From assembly GCA_018697195.1 (NCBI GenBank), contig CM031870.1, forward strand, positions 14,060,779 to 14,124,778: a stretch of 64,000 bases of DNA. Reading direction: 5' to 3'. The stretch is from Certhia americana. Taxonomy: Eukaryota > Chordata > Aves > Passeriformes > Certhiidae. Positions within the stretch are counted from its first letter, which is position 1. Each line of letters starts with the position of its first letter. Below, in pieces: positions 49,401-63,600 of this stretch. Below the pieces are notes generated by a model that saw nothing but the letters and a program-made list of their open reading frames with translations, had not been told where the DNA came from and made no database searches. The position numbers and the translations under genes were made by a program.

Positions 49401-52400
49401 TGTGGAGCTCATGACTCAGTGCTGAGGCACAGGACTCGTTTGGAATGCTCTGGGAGACATGGAAGGGAATTTGGAGTTAGTTTCCTTGGGATCATGGAAT
49501 CATTAAGGATGGAGAAGACCTCCCAGCTCAACCATCAGCCCAGCACTACAGGGATACCCGCTGTGCCTTGCCCCAGGATGAGGGCTCTGCCCCTCTGCTC
49601 TGCTCCTGGGGCAGGTGAGCCCCCTTGGGCAATGAAGAATGGGAAGGATGACTCTCAAAAGAGGAAAATGAGGCATGGAAGTGCTGGGATTAGGCTGGGA
49701 TGGGCATGGGCATGGAGATGTGTAGCTTTAGGTGGCCTGGGAGAGTGTTGGAGCCAGTGCTCTGCAAAGGCTGCCTGGGAACCCAAAAAATACCCCAAAA
49801 CAGGGATTTTTAGCTCTAGGAACTCGTGTTTTGGGCCAGCAAGGTCAGAGGAAGGCTGTGGTCGAGCTCTGCAGGACAGGGCAGCTGTTGATGCTGTAGA
49901 TGCAGTGCCTTGTGCAGGGCTGTTGCCATCTGCTGGGCAGCTGCTGTGGCTCCTCTTGGAAGCAGCCAGGAAAACACGTCCTGCACAGCCACAAGAGGGG
50001 AATTTGGCTTTCCCTGGGAGCCTTTGACCTGCGCAGGCACGTCCCCTCGGGCTATTTGTCGAGCAGGGAGTTGTACAGTGCGGGAGGAGTGGATCTGGGG
50101 AGGAAAATGGGAGTTGGGCAGGTCCCAAGTTTTGCGTATTTTGGGAGCAGGAGCTACTCCTGGCTCTTCCAGCTTGCCTGCCTACAGGTGCAGCTGGGAG
50201 AACTCCAGCTCAGAATATTCTGTGACATTCTTTGCAACAGTGAGCAGCAGCTTGAAGGCCAGCACATCAACCCTGTGAAACTTTAACTCTGTTAAAGCCA
50301 GGATTTCTTCCCGCGTTGAGCAATTTAAGGCTTCTTTGAGGGCAAAAATCAGAGCGAGGCCATGGAAATCCACGTTGCTGGGTTTCTTCAGAGCTTCAGC
50401 AAAGGGCACCAGGGACTTGCAGGGCCCCAGCTGTGTGTTGTAACACAGAAGCTGCTGTGGGAGCACATGGGGACTGGAGCTGGGATGTGCAGGAGCTGCT
50501 CCCAGAGGCGTCGCTGTCATTCCTTGTGTCCCCTCCTAGTAGCTCTGTGGCCCTGCTGAGCCCTCCTTTCCTAGGACAGAATTCCCAGGGAGATGCTTGC
50601 CTTCCTGAAGGCAGGGCTGGGCCTGGTGAGCACAGAGCATGCAGGAGCTTTCAATCTGTGGCATTTTAGGTGAGGTTTTTTCCTCCTCTGCCTCTCCACT
50701 CCGCTGTTATCACAGGGTGCATGTTTGGTGATGGCTGGAAAAGGCTGACCTGGAGCAGAGCCCAGCCAGAGCAAAAGGATAAAGCAGGGATTTATTAAAA
50801 AGCCTCACTGGACACACCTGGGCTGCACAACAGCCTGGCCAGGCTACACCCAAGATGAACCCAAAATGAGCACAAAATGGATGCCTGATCATGAAGTCTC
50901 GCACTTTGATAAGTTCTGATCCATCAGCATATTGGAGTTAATTGTCCAATTACAGCTTCAGGTTCTGAAGTTCCATCCTCCTTGTTTTTCTCTCATCCCT
51001 TCACTGTTGTTTTTGCTCTTGGGCCTGAAATTTGTATGGTCCCAAGGTAGAAAAGGAATTGCTTTGTCTCCCTACTCTGTGAAGAGAGCTCATCAACACT
51101 TAATAAGAAACCCAGAACTACCCACTAAAACAGCACAGAACCTGAAAAACATAAAAGCTAAAACTTAAGGCATCACTGGCAGAGGCCAAACCAGGCCAAA
51201 AAGATGTGGTTGAGCTTTGTAACATCCTCTGAGCTGTCGAAGGGGCTCAAAGCACCAGGACACACCTGGCTTCAGCTGTTCCCTGGCTGTCCTAATCCAG
51301 GTGGGAAGGTCTGGTGGTTGGAATGGGGATATAGAGCTGAGAACTCACGTTTTCTGTACCAGTGCCATTCCCACCTTCTGGAATGGCCTCAGTAGGCCTC
51401 TGGTCACAGGGCTGATCCGAAAGCACCTTGGACAAAATGGTGACAAACACCTCTCCAGGGGCTGGCTGCTGGAATTGGTGATAATTTTGTCCTGAACAGC
51501 TGGTGGACTTGAAATCTTGCAGGAACTGCAGGGCTGTGGAATGTGACAGATGCAGTTCAGTGTCTGTTCACCTGTCCTTGGGGAAGCACGTGGAGCAGTG
51601 TCCCCATTGTCCCCAAAGCCTTTCTGCTCCTCTGCACCAAGAGATGAAGGACCATGAGCCATCTGGACAGCAAGTGAACAGTCCGATATTATCTTTGTAT
51701 TCCCAAAATCCTGGAATGCTTTGTGTTGGAAGGGACCTCAAAGCCCACCCAGTGCCACCCCTGCCATGGACAGGGACACCTCCAACCATCCCAGGCTGCT
51801 CCAAGCCCCATCCAACCTGGCCTTGGACATTTCCAGGGATCCAGGGGCAGCCACAGCTGCTCTGGGCACCCTGTGCCAGGGCCTGCCCACCCTCCCAGGG
51901 AACAATTCCTTCCCAATATCCCATCTATCCCTGCCCTCTGGCAATGGGAAGCCACTCCCTGTGTCCTGTCCCTCCATCCCTTGTCCCCAGTTCCTCCCCA
52001 GCTCTCCTGGAGCCCCTTTGGGCACTGAAAGGGGCTCTGAATCTCTCCCTGGATCTTTCTCTTCTCCAGGTGAGCAGCCTGGCTCCAGAGCAGAGGGGCT
52101 CCAGCTCTCCCAAATCAGTCCATAGTGATAATTTGGTATCTCAAAGCCTGAAAATACCAAGGGAATTAATTTATTGTGTCGACTCTGAACTGTGTAGAGG
52201 GAAGAATGGGCCAGGGATGTCCCTGAAGGCAGGGCCCAAGTGCAGGGCCACAGTGAGAAATTTCTCTGCTGGTCAGAAAAGATCCCATTTGAAGTGTTTG
52301 CCCTGTAGGAAATAGGCTGGAAGGAGTTTGGAAAGCAAAGTCCTTGGAGCCTTATCTTGAACCACAAGCAGATTGTGTGAGACTGGGAACGTGGGAACTG

Positions 52401-55400
52401 GGCTGTGGGACACCGGGAAGGGCCAGGAGGTGAGGGGGGGCAGCAGTGGAAGCAGAGGTGTCTCAGTAAGAGTTTGAGAAGTAAAACGGACAGAGATTGG
52501 GTTTTCCTAGTTAGTTTTAGTTTGGTTTTGGGCTCTCCTGGGAGTCCCAGATGTTCTCTGAGGTGCTGAGGCACAAATAGAGGAGCAAAATGGCTGTGGC
52601 CTGCTCAGTGGAGGAGCAGAGCTCGGGTTAAAGCATAACTCCTTCCTGCCGTGCTCCGAGCAGGAATCTGGGCTGGACTCGGCTCAGGAGGTCAACTGCT
52701 TATCAAGGTACAGGACATTTCCAGGCAGTGCTGCTGAGCAGGGGGTTCTGCTCAGAGCTCTGCACGTCAGGAAGGATGTGGCCCGGAGGACAGCGAGGAT
52801 AATCCAGAGAAAAGGCAAAAAACGTGCTTTGGGAAGGTAATGGAAGGAAATCGGTGTGTTTATGCTGGGTAGGCAGGGCTGAGGGAGCTTGAAATACGTG
52901 AGGTTTCTGCTGAGAGGAAACAGAAAACCAGGCAAAACCCTCAAAACTTGTGGGTGTGAGCGGGTGCTGAGGCCTTCATATGCCGAGGGCTGCCATGGGG
53001 AAGGGAAAATTCCATGGATCAGCTCTCCCACAGTGCTGGCTCTGCTGGGCTCCTGTCTGCAGGGAGCAGCTGCTTGGCTGAGAGCTCGGGCAGGGTGGCA
53101 CTGGGCTCTTTGTAAACCTTCTTTGGGGTCAATATTGTCATGGCCTGCCAGCGATCACCCTCGGAGTCACCAAAAGTGCTTCTGACCTGCCCCTGGGTGA
53201 GCAATCCAAGCTTTATTCGTCCCTCTGTTTGTGGTTATAAGGAAGGAATTTATCATTTAACGCTTAATTATTCACCAGAAACACCAGGAAGGCCGAGATA
53301 ATCCTCTGACAGGTCGCCTTCGGATTCAGCCTTTTTATCTGGGGGCGGATTCCTGGGAAGCGTGAGCGCCTGGAGCGGGGCTCCCAGTTCCTGCGTTTAT
53401 TTTGGAATCCAGGGGAGCGGGAGGAGGCTGCGGTCCCAGGGAAATGTGCGGGGCTCCTGCTCCTTATCGGCAGCTCGGGAACAAAAGGCGCTCTGTTGGG
53501 ACTCAGCAGCTCTCTCCTTAAGCCTCCCCTGGACTTGGCTTCCCTCCTGCCTCGCAGTGCAGCTCCCGGAGCTGGGTCTAGCTCTGGGCTGGAGGTGATG
53601 TCTCCACAGGTGGGTTTCTGTGAGCTGACCCCAAATGAGGAGGGGTTGGATTTCCAGAGGGACCGGGAAGGGGTAAGTTGGGATTCCACCTGACTTTTTA
53701 CATGGGAATGGTTTAGATTAAAAGAGGAGAGATTTAGATGGGATATTGGGAAGGAATTGTTCCCTGGGAGGGTGGGCAGGCCCTGGCACAGGGTGTCCAG
53801 AGCAGCTGTGGCTGCCCCTGGATCCCTGGCAGTGCCCAAGGCCAGGCTGGACAGGCTTGGAGCAGCCTGGGGCAGTGGGAGGTGTTCCTGGACATGGCAG
53901 AGGGGTTGGAACTTGGTAGAACTTTATTGTCCCTTCTATCCTGAACCATTCCATGATTTTTTGATTCCATGGGCTGCGGTGTAACTTCACACTCCTCTCT
54001 GCCTGGGTCTCCCTGGGGGAGTTGCAGCAGCAGGGACAATGTCTGCTGGTTTTTGGGGTGCTGGGGACAGTGTGCCAGCTGTGGTGTTTTGTGAGTTGGT
54101 TTGGGGTTTGTTTTTTGGGCTGGGTGCGTGTTTTTAATTTGCCCCAACAGGTGCAGTGCGTGTCTCCTGCCCAGCCTTCAGAGTTAGAACCCAAACTCCA
54201 GGGACTGAGTTGGGAAAGTTGCCTTCACCCAGGGCTGAGCACAGGCTCCCTGAAATGCTGGCATTGCCCAGATGTGTGGGAAAAGGGTGAAATTTCAGCA
54301 CCCAGAGGTGGCAGTCCCCAAAGTGGCATTCTGGAGGCTGAGCTGCCCTGGGGTGTTCCAGGGCTTTGGGGTCAGCTGCATTAATCTGGCACTATAAACA
54401 CAACTGTGTCCCTTCTCCCTGGCACCCAGCCTGGCACTGTCACCGCTGTCTGGGCCACAGGGTGTCCTTGCAGGGGAATTTTTTAGCTGATCCATCTCCT
54501 CTCCATCCTGTGCACAGTCAGGGCTGGATTCTTCACAAACAGGCTCACACTGGTGGGAAAGCAGAGTTGTTTTTCCTTTTCCTTGTCACTCCCCTCCCTT
54601 CCCAATCTTCTGAGTGTTTTGTCCAAGGACAGCGGAGCTTTGGGGTGCCAGGACAGCTCCAGGGACAGCCCTGCCTGGAAGGAACCTCCCTGGGAGTCAG
54701 ACTTTGCTCTCCTTTCCAAGGCAACGCCTTGTGCTGAAGCTTCTGTCCCTGGCAGATCAAAGCTGAGCCTGTCCCTGCCTGGGCCTTGCTGGTGATTCCC
54801 AAGAGTCCCTCTCCTCATACTGCAACAGCTTTTTTAAAATCCATATGGGTTTATAACACTTTACAACATCTAATTAAGTAATCTTTATTCCCAAATCTCA
54901 TCGGATGCCTGGAATGGATGAGCTGCTGCTGGAGAAGGCTCCTACAGGCACCTCACCTGTCTCATCAGGGCATGTTACATCATCCCAGTGCTGATTTCAC
55001 CATTTATTTCCTTTTAGAAGCAGGAGTGCTCACCTGGGCTCTCAAATCCTGTGAGTTTCCCTGAGCAGGCATGCAGGTGGCCCACGTCCTGTCAGCCAGG
55101 TGTGGCTCTGGGGAAATACCTGCTGGAGGAGCTGGATTTGGGATCAGGAACCTCCCTCAACCCCTGATCCTGTTCCAGCTCTGAGCTCTGCCTGAGTCCC
55201 AGTTTTAATGTCTGAGGTTTGCCTGAAGCACCTCAGGGTGTGTTTTATTCCATAAAAAACTTAAAATGCACTGATCTTGATGACACTGACCCTGCTCTGA
55301 ATGTGGCACAGATGTTCCTGGCAGGTGCCCTGGGGTGGTTGTAGCCCAGCCTGGCTGTCCTGAGCCCATGGATGTTTTTACGTGTATTTGTCTTTTTTAA

Positions 55401-57558
55401 GCTGGAAAAAAATGTTTGCTCTCTGCTCACAGGAAGGCAAAGCTGGAGAGCTGTGGCAAGAGGGGTTTGAAGGGTCAGTGCACAAACCAGCTGCTCATGA
55501 GGCCATAAATAAGAACTTTCTGTACCCACACACTTGCCCAGGGACAGAGATTTAGCTCTGTCAGGCATTTGGCAATACCTGAACCCCCTTGGTTTGTCTA
55601 TCTCCTCCTGGCATCTCTTCTTGAGGTTTAGTTACTGATTCAGTGGTGAAATGTGCAGCAAAGTTCTCCATGCTCATGCTCAGGAGAAGGACTTTGTTTA
55701 CAGTTTCAGCTGCTTTTTAACTCATTGTCCGCCCAGGTTTAATTTTAATAGGGCTCTCTTACTTTTTTCTCTTAAAATTTAAAATTAAATAATAAAAATT
55801 TAAATATTAAAATTTCAAAAGCCTTCATCTAGGCTGGTATCACAAAGGAAAAATACCATTTTTGGATAATAAATTGCTGCATCTCTTTGGTGTGGCTGAA
55901 GGGCAGTGGATGATGTGCTGTGCTGCTGCTGGCTTCTCCTTCTCCAAAAGGGTTGCTCCCAAATCCAGCCTATCCCTGCATGTATTTCCCATCAAGAAGG
56001 TACTTTTGGAACAATGTGATAGAGAAATCATGGAATCGTGGAGTGGTTTGGGTTAGAAGGGACCTTAAAGGCCTTCTTGTTCCAACATTTGACTAAGGGT
56101 GCTGTTCAGCTCCTGGTTTGCTTCATGTTGAGAGGACCAGCAGTAACCACAGCAGGGTTCTTAATCAAATGACTCAAGAATTGGAGTGTTTGGAGGTTTT
56201 TTGGCTTTTTTCAATAGTTGTCTTTTCTCTGTGTTTGTTATAATACTTCAATTTGCTCATTATAATACTTCAACGTGTACTTAAATTTAAGTTTTTCCAG
56301 TGAAAAGGGTGTGTGTATGTGTGTGTGTGTGTGTTGGTATTTAAAAAACATCCCTTATTTTGTAGTGTGCAAGCAAAATTCCTTCCAGTTTGGCGTGAAA
56401 TCTTTTTCAAACAGGCAGAAGGGAGGGGAATGTGCAGCTGGGGGTGGCTGCTGTCACCTCCTGGGCTCTCTCTGTCCGTGACCAAGCCAAGGCAGGTGAA
56501 GCCTTTGCTTCCCCTTGTCCCTCCTGCTGGAGCATTAATGATGTTTCCAGGAGGTGCAGCATAAATCAAATCCCAGCTTTAGGTGTGTAAATGCTTTTTT
56601 TTTATTCTTTATTTTTTTTAAAGTGGGTGGGGGGCTTTAGAGACTTTTGTTTCTGTCTGCAAGATTGGCCCAGGCTCTGCCCTGGTGGAGTTCACGGGCA
56701 CAGCCCCTGTCTCCAGCTCTGTGCAGATTGATGTCGTGTGTAACTTCAGGGTGATGTCCTGGAGGTGCTGCTCAGGAAGCTGAGCCAGGCTTCCAAGAGG
56801 AGCTCCTGGCTGTCTCCATCCTGCTGAGTGTGGTGGGCACAGGGGCTGGGGGAGCAAAGCAGGGATCTGGACTCTGGGCTGAGTCACTTGGCTGCTCCCA
56901 GTGGCCCTGTGGAGTGGGAATTGCTGTTAGCAGCTCTCTCTCCAGCCCTTGGAGGTTTTTGATCCTTTTTAGCCCCTGGAAGTATCCAAGGCCAGGCTGG
57001 AGGAGGCTTGGAGCGACCTTGGGATAGTGGAATAAGCAGGGAGTGGAATGAGATGGGCTTTAAAGCCCCATCCAACCCAAACCATTCCATGATTTTATCA
57101 ATACAGTGCTTTGAGAAATGTAATTTTCTCCAAAATCTTTGGAAAAATACCCTGAAAGCCACCCTGTGCCCCTTGGCAGAGGAGAAGGGTTTGGCTGCAG
57201 TCATTCCTGCATTTACACTGCTGTTGTTATGCTCTGCTGCTGTGCTGGAGGGGCAGCTGAGCACGTGGGATTCCTCCAGGTGAACTTTTGGAGGAGCAGA
57301 CAGCTTCCCATGAGCAGCTCTTCACCTGGAGAAGAGCTCCCACCCCTCCAGTGGCAGGCTGGCAGAACCCTGGACACAGAAAATATCAAGCTTTCTGTAT
57401 TAATAAAAAACTAATCCTCAAAAATATACTGCATTTAACCTGAAGCCATTAAAAAACCCCTCCCAAACCTAAGTAATAACAGTGAAATTGTGAGTGTATA
57501 GTTAAATAAAAGTGTGTTATATCATGGAGTAAGAAATCTAAAATCTAAAAATATGGGT

Positions 57559-57601
<43 letters not shown>

Positions 57602-60600
57602 AAAATAGAGAATTTAAAGCATAAATTAGTCCTTCTTCACAAATGTAATTGATTTTGTATAATTAATTTTAAAAGTCCGCAATGCAAAACACAAATATTT
57701 ACTTATTAAGTTAAAAATTAAAATAAATAGTTGACATCTCATTATTAAACAATTTAAACTTAAAAACCCCTTAAAACCAAAACTCTTAATGCCGTTTCTA
57801 CTCTGTTAACTTAATATATAAAAGCACTCACAGTCAATGAAACGATAACATAAAGAAAAAATAATAAACACCTCAGCCCAAACAAAAATTCTCTCTCTCT
57901 CCCATTTTTAATCCTAACCCTAAAAAAACCCCGAAACCAAAGAAACCAAAAAAATTCACCTCGCAACAGGGGATCAGCTGGAGCTCAGCACCAGCAGTGG
58001 TAGATCCCAAACTGCCTTGATTTGCTCTGAGGTGTGGTGGGGAAATTCCCAAAGCTTAGGGAAGGGGCTGCCACTGTGAGGGGTGAGCAGAGCTTTGGTT
58101 TTTGGGGGTTTTGCTGCTGCTCTCCTGGATCAGAAGGGGCTGTCCCTGCCCCTCCTACAAAGCTGAACTCTGCCTGGGTTGCAGAAATGGAAGGAAATTA
58201 CAGTTTTGCTTGCTCATACCACAAAAAACCCCCTCAAAAACTCAACTCCTAAAACTCAAACACTGCTGCTTTCCCAGAGCCTGCTCAGGGATGGATTTGA
58301 GATGCTGCTCCAGCTGAAGTGGGGAGATTTGAGTCCCTGCAAAAATCAGGAGCTGTAATGAAGATCTGGAAACAGTTTGTTTGCTGTTGGGGGATGGAAG
58401 ATTTTACCAGACAGGGCAAAACAAAAGGTGGTCCAGGAGCTAATTGGGAGTTTTGAAGGGTGGTTTTTGCAGGGAATTCAGATTAGTAACTTGTCCTCTT
58501 GGAATGGGGTGGGAGAAAGCAGCAGTGATGGGAACTGCTGAGTCAGCAGTGGGTAATCCCTCCTGCCCTGGCCAAATCCATCCTGGCTCACAACAAAACC
58601 TCCCTCCAACTCTTATTCAGTCCCTTTCTTTGTGATCTTCTCCCCAAGCCCTGCAAAGGCTGAGGTGCCCACAGAGCAGCACCTGGGCCTGGGGTGCTTC
58701 CAGAGCTTGGTTCCCTGTGCTCAGAAACGCAGCACAGCCAAAATTCCCCACCTCACCCACGTTTCATCCCGCTCTGCCACGGCTCCACGCAGCTGTAGGA
58801 TCTTAACTGTTCTGCTTCTTGTGTTTGTTGTCCCATTGGTTTTTTTTTTTAAAACCAGGCAAATGAGGTGACTGACAGTGCCTACATGGGCTCGGAGAGC
58901 ACCTACAGCGAGTGCGAGACCTTCACGGATGAGGACACCAGCACCCTGGTCCAGCACGAGATGCACGACGAGGTGGAGACCGACAGCGCCATCGATTCCA
59001 CCGTGCACTCGGAATTCACGGATCCCATCGAGGAGCCGGAGCATGGGTGAGTGGGAGCAGCCAGGAGCAGAACCCCCTGCACGAGGAGCAGGGGGAGAGA
59101 CGCAGCCTGAGGGGTCGAGCGGGCCGGGTTTGTCTTGCTGGGACTTGGTTTGTGCTTTGTGTTTGTAACGACGTGCGAGACCAAAATAGCTCTTCTGGAG
59201 GAATAACGAGAATAATTAGGCTGGTTTGTGTAGGTTGATTTGGAGCCCGGCCTGGCAATCTCTTTTGAGTTAATCGTTGCTTGCCTTGGGAGATCTTCTG
59301 TACCCTCATTAGCATCTTTAACCTCTAAAATAACTTCTCAGGTGATCCAAACACCTGAAAGACTTGCAGTTTTTAATCTATCACTTAAGCCAGAAACACA
59401 ACATATAATTTTCCAGTCAGGAGGGGAACTCAGTCTATTTTTGTTTTCCCTAAAAACACGCATGTGCCCTTTGATGTGCAACCACCTCCTGTAATAACTG
59501 GTTTGAAACCTCTGCCTGAAGCACAGAAATGTGAGCCAAGATCTCCTTCCCCGGGTCTGAACCGCTGCTGGCGAAACTGCTCCTGGGCCCACCCCATTTT
59601 TGGAGGAAAAGTGGGGTTTGGGGTGAAACTGGGATGCTGGCAGGCAGGAGGGCAGGGAAGAACTCCTTTAGGATCAGAATTACAGCATGGTTTGGGTTGA
59701 AAGGGACCTTAAAGCTCATCTCATTCCACCCTCTGCCATGGGCAGGGACACCTTCCACTAGACCAGGTTTCTCCAAGCCCCATCCTGCACATGTCCAGGA
59801 TTGGGGCAGCCACAGCTTCCCTGGAAAATCTGTGCCAGTGCCAGGTTAGTGCCCTGAGAACACCAATCTGCACCAAAACCTCTGGAATCATCTTTGCTTA
59901 AGGTCTGCAACACACAGGACGAGTTTTGTCCTAAAGCACAAGGCCCAGGGTTGGTGCTCCAGGGAGTGCTTGCAGCTCTCACTGCTTTTTGGGAGCACCA
60001 GGCTCCCCTCCCACCCCCCCCAAAAAAAAAGAGGCAGCCAGCAGTGCTATGCCCCGGGGCTGAAAGGGTGCTGTGGATTACAGAAATGGGATTATCCAGC
60101 TCGGCTCTTCTCGCCCCAGCGCGCCCGGCTCAGTGACAGTTAAATTGGGAGATAATCAGCTGTGAGCTCCCTGCCACCAGCACAGGGTCCCTGCAGGGAC
60201 CATGGCAGCCTGCTGTCACCAGCACAGGGTCCCTGCAGGGGCCATGGCAGCCTGTGTGCCCTCCTGGCCTCCGGGGAGAGCAGCCTGCTTTGGATTCACC
60301 TGCCTGTAGGTACAGAACGCTGCGTGGGGGAACGGGCTCTGGGAGATCAGCGTGGTTCTGATGCCTGCCAAGTATGGGCTCAACAGCACAGGAAGGACAG
60401 GCTTGTTGGGAAGAGTCCAGAGGAAGCCACAGAGATGCCTTAAGGGCTGGAGCCCCTCTGCTCTGGAGCCAAGCTGGGAGAGTTGGGGAGGAGAAGGCTC
60501 CAGGGAGAGCTCAGAGCCCCTGGCAGGGCCTAAAGGGGCTCTAAAAGAGCTAGAGAGGAACTGGGGACAAGGGATGGAGGGACAGGACACAGGGAATGGC

Positions 60601-63600
60601 TTCCCACAGCCAGAGGGCAGGGATAGATGGGATATTGGGCAGGAATTGTTCCCTGGGAGAGTGGGCAGGCCCTGGCATAGCTGTGGCTGCCCCTGGATCC
60701 CTGGCAGTGTCCAAGGCCAGGCTGGACAGGGCTTGGAACGGCCTGGGACAGTGGGAGGTGTCCCTGGACATGGCAGGGGTGATACTGGGTGGGCTTTGAT
60801 GTCCCTTCCAACCCAAACCATTGTGGAATTCCCTGTTACCCCAGGTGTGGGCTTGGGAAGGTTGGATGTCCTTTGGGTGCTCTGTCCAGGCACAGTGGGG
60901 CCTCTTCCCAGGTGGTTAAATATGTGCAGATTCCAGGGAGCCAAAAACTTCATTTGATTTATAGATTTGAAAGGTTGGAAATGGGAGCCTCTGGGAGTGC
61001 TGAGGACTGGATTTGGTACCATCAGACCCCACACAGGAGGAAACCTCTGGTGCCCAGGGACAGCCAGGGAGTGCAATCCCCCACTGGGCTGAATGAGAGT
61101 TTCAACATCACTGCTCAGGAGCTCTCAGAGCTCAACATACCTGAAATGGTTTGAGCTTAAAGGTTGTTTAGGCTGTGCGTAGTAAAGATTAGTTGGACTC
61201 TGGATCCTGAAACTGCCTGAACCTCAAGATGGGAATAGGAAATAAAATTTACTGCCCGAAGCATCCAGGTTGAGGGTTTCCAGGTGCCTGATCAGATCTG
61301 CTTCTGTTCAGTGCTTATCAAACCACAGCCCCAAATTTAGAGTTCTGGGCTTGGGTTTTGCTTCTGAATTAACAATTCCACCCCCTGGCTTCTATTCCTG
61401 GAGAGATTTCCGCTGCTTTTGGTGAGGGTCTGACTCACCACAGGGATGGATGGGTTCTGGTGGATCCCACTGTGGAATATTGGTGCTTCTCAAGGGCACG
61501 AGGAGGATGTGCAGATGCCCACAAGCTGGGCTGGATTTATTTGTGGTTAAAGAGAGATCTGGAGGGTTGACATGTTTTTATTAGTGGGATAAGGGCAAAT
61601 CCTTCAGATGGAGCAGGTTTTTGTCATAAATGGCTTATCTGTAATCTTTTTTTCTTTCTGGTTTAGTCCAGCAATCTGCTCATACCCCATTTCCCTCTCC
61701 TAGCAAGTGCATGGAGGTAAGGGCATAGCCAGTACTAATTTCTGTAATAGGGCAATATTATTATTAGAATTTTAGTGTAGAATTTTGGAGAGCAGAGCGT
61801 TGTTAAACCCCCCAAAACAGACCTGTGGCTCACAGCCCCGTGGCTGCTTTCACAACCTGGTTGTTGCAAATCCCTCCTGCCTTTTCTCCAGCTTAATTTG
61901 AAAACTTCCATAGTCGTGGGCAGGAAGGGGGGGCTTGGCTCGATGAGGAGGCCCTGGCACAGGGTGCCCAGAGCAGCTGTGGCTGCCACTGGATCCCTGG
62001 AAGTGTCCAAGACCAGCCTGGAGCAGCTGGGATAGTGGGAGGTGTCCCTGCCTATAGCAGGGGTGGGATGAGATGAGCACTAAGGTCCTTCCAACCCAAA
62101 CTGTTCCAGGATTCTGTGGCTCCATGCAATGGAAATACTCTTCCAGTGACTCTGTGCTGATCTGTGTCCCCACAGGAGCAAGGGACATGCCAGGAGCTGT
62201 GCTGGGTGTGTTCAGGGTTTGCACCGAGGCTGCAGCCTTCTGGATGTGGTGCTAAAAGCACCTGGAGCAGCATTCCCCACCCCAGGATTGTCACACACGG
62301 TGTTTTCCCAGCAGGAGCAGGCAAAGGGCTCCTTTGTCTTGCTGGGGGTCTGTCCCAGCTTCCTGAACCCTCCCTCCCCACCACCAGTCCTCTGGGGTTA
62401 TGGGGTTAAAGCCCAGGCCCTTGAGAGGATTAGGCAGCAACAAGCAAGTGTGAGCCTGGCACGGGACTCCCAGCATTAGGATGTGGCTGGGACATGCCCA
62501 GCTCTTTCTCTGCCATGCCAATTACACAAATTGGTATTTTTGTCAAGCAAGGGCTTGTCACCAGCCCTGGGCACTCTCCTGCAAGTCTGATTGTCCCCAA
62601 ATCCTGTGTTGCAGCTGTCAATGGGGAAATTTGGTTTATTGGGGAAAAAAAAAAAATCACTATAAACTTTGCAGTGGTGTCTGGGCTGTTTCTGTCCTGC
62701 CCTGCTCTGCCAAAATGGGGCACATCACTTGGTGGGGTGGGCTGATCCTGGCTGGACACCAGGAACCCAGCAAAGCTGCTCCATCCCTGCCCTCCTCAGA
62801 CAGACAGGAAAAGAGAACATAATAAAGCGTTCATAAGTTGAGATAAGGACAGGGAGAAACACTCATCAAATACCATCACGGGCAAAACAGACTCAAAGTG
62901 GGGATATTTATTGAATTTATTACTGATAAAATCACAGCAGGATAATGTGAAGTATGATCAGACCTTAAAAGCACCTTCACCCCCCTCATCCCTCCTTCCC
63001 AGTTCCCCCACCTTCCCCCCAGTGGCACAGGGAGATGGGAGTGGGGGTTATGGTCAGTTCATCACACATTGTTCCAACCACTGCCCAGGGAGAGGAGCCA
63101 AAGTCCTTCCCCTGCCCCATTATGGGCTCCCTCACACAGGAGACAGCAATCCAGGAACCTCTCCCACCTGAGTCCACCCCATGGGCTCCTCTGGGAACTG
63201 CTGCCCCCTGTGTCCCCCTTCCATGGGGTCAGTCCTTCAGGCACAGCCTGGGTCCCCCACAGGGTCACAAATCCCACCAGGACCCTGCTCCAGAGTGGGC
63301 TGCTCTCTCCATGGATCCACAGGTCCCTGCCAGGACCCTGTCCCAGCACAGCTTCCCACAGGCTCAGGCAGCCCCTACCCCATGCCTGGGCTCCTCCAGG
63401 GGCTGCTCTGCATCTCCAGGGGCTGCTGGGACACAGCTGCCTCCCCATGGGCTTCCCCACAGGATCTCAGGGTCATCCCAGGAATCTCAGGGCAATCTCA
63501 GCTCTGGTGCCCAGAGCAGCTCTTGCCCCTCTCCTGCCCTGCCCTGTTCCTCTCCAGTGTTCTCATCCCACTCTTCCCTGCACTCAGTTCAGCTGCCCCA

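Larger units (their letters stand above)
46020..58858 (+). other. RAB11FIP3: RAB11FIP3 intron 3 (12,839 bp, GC-AG type)
   Basis: Starts GCAAGT and ends AACCAG. It contains the CR1 and LTR copies listed separately, a TG repeat, and the AT-rich island at 57380-57960. Segments 47269-49489, 49621-50728, 52116-53729 and 53966-56027 look single-copy with nothing I can identify; 53340-53560 is moderately CpG-rich. Confidence 0.85.

Noticed and set aside
51503..52315. 270-codon + strand ORF in intron 3
   Set aside because: Most of it is a reverse-oriented CR1 copy read through; similar Pro/Leu-rich frames recur at every CR1 copy in the window.
57910..57925. Telomere-like cctaaccctaa
   Set aside because: Fewer than two full repeats in A/C-rich DNA; too short to call an interstitial telomere.
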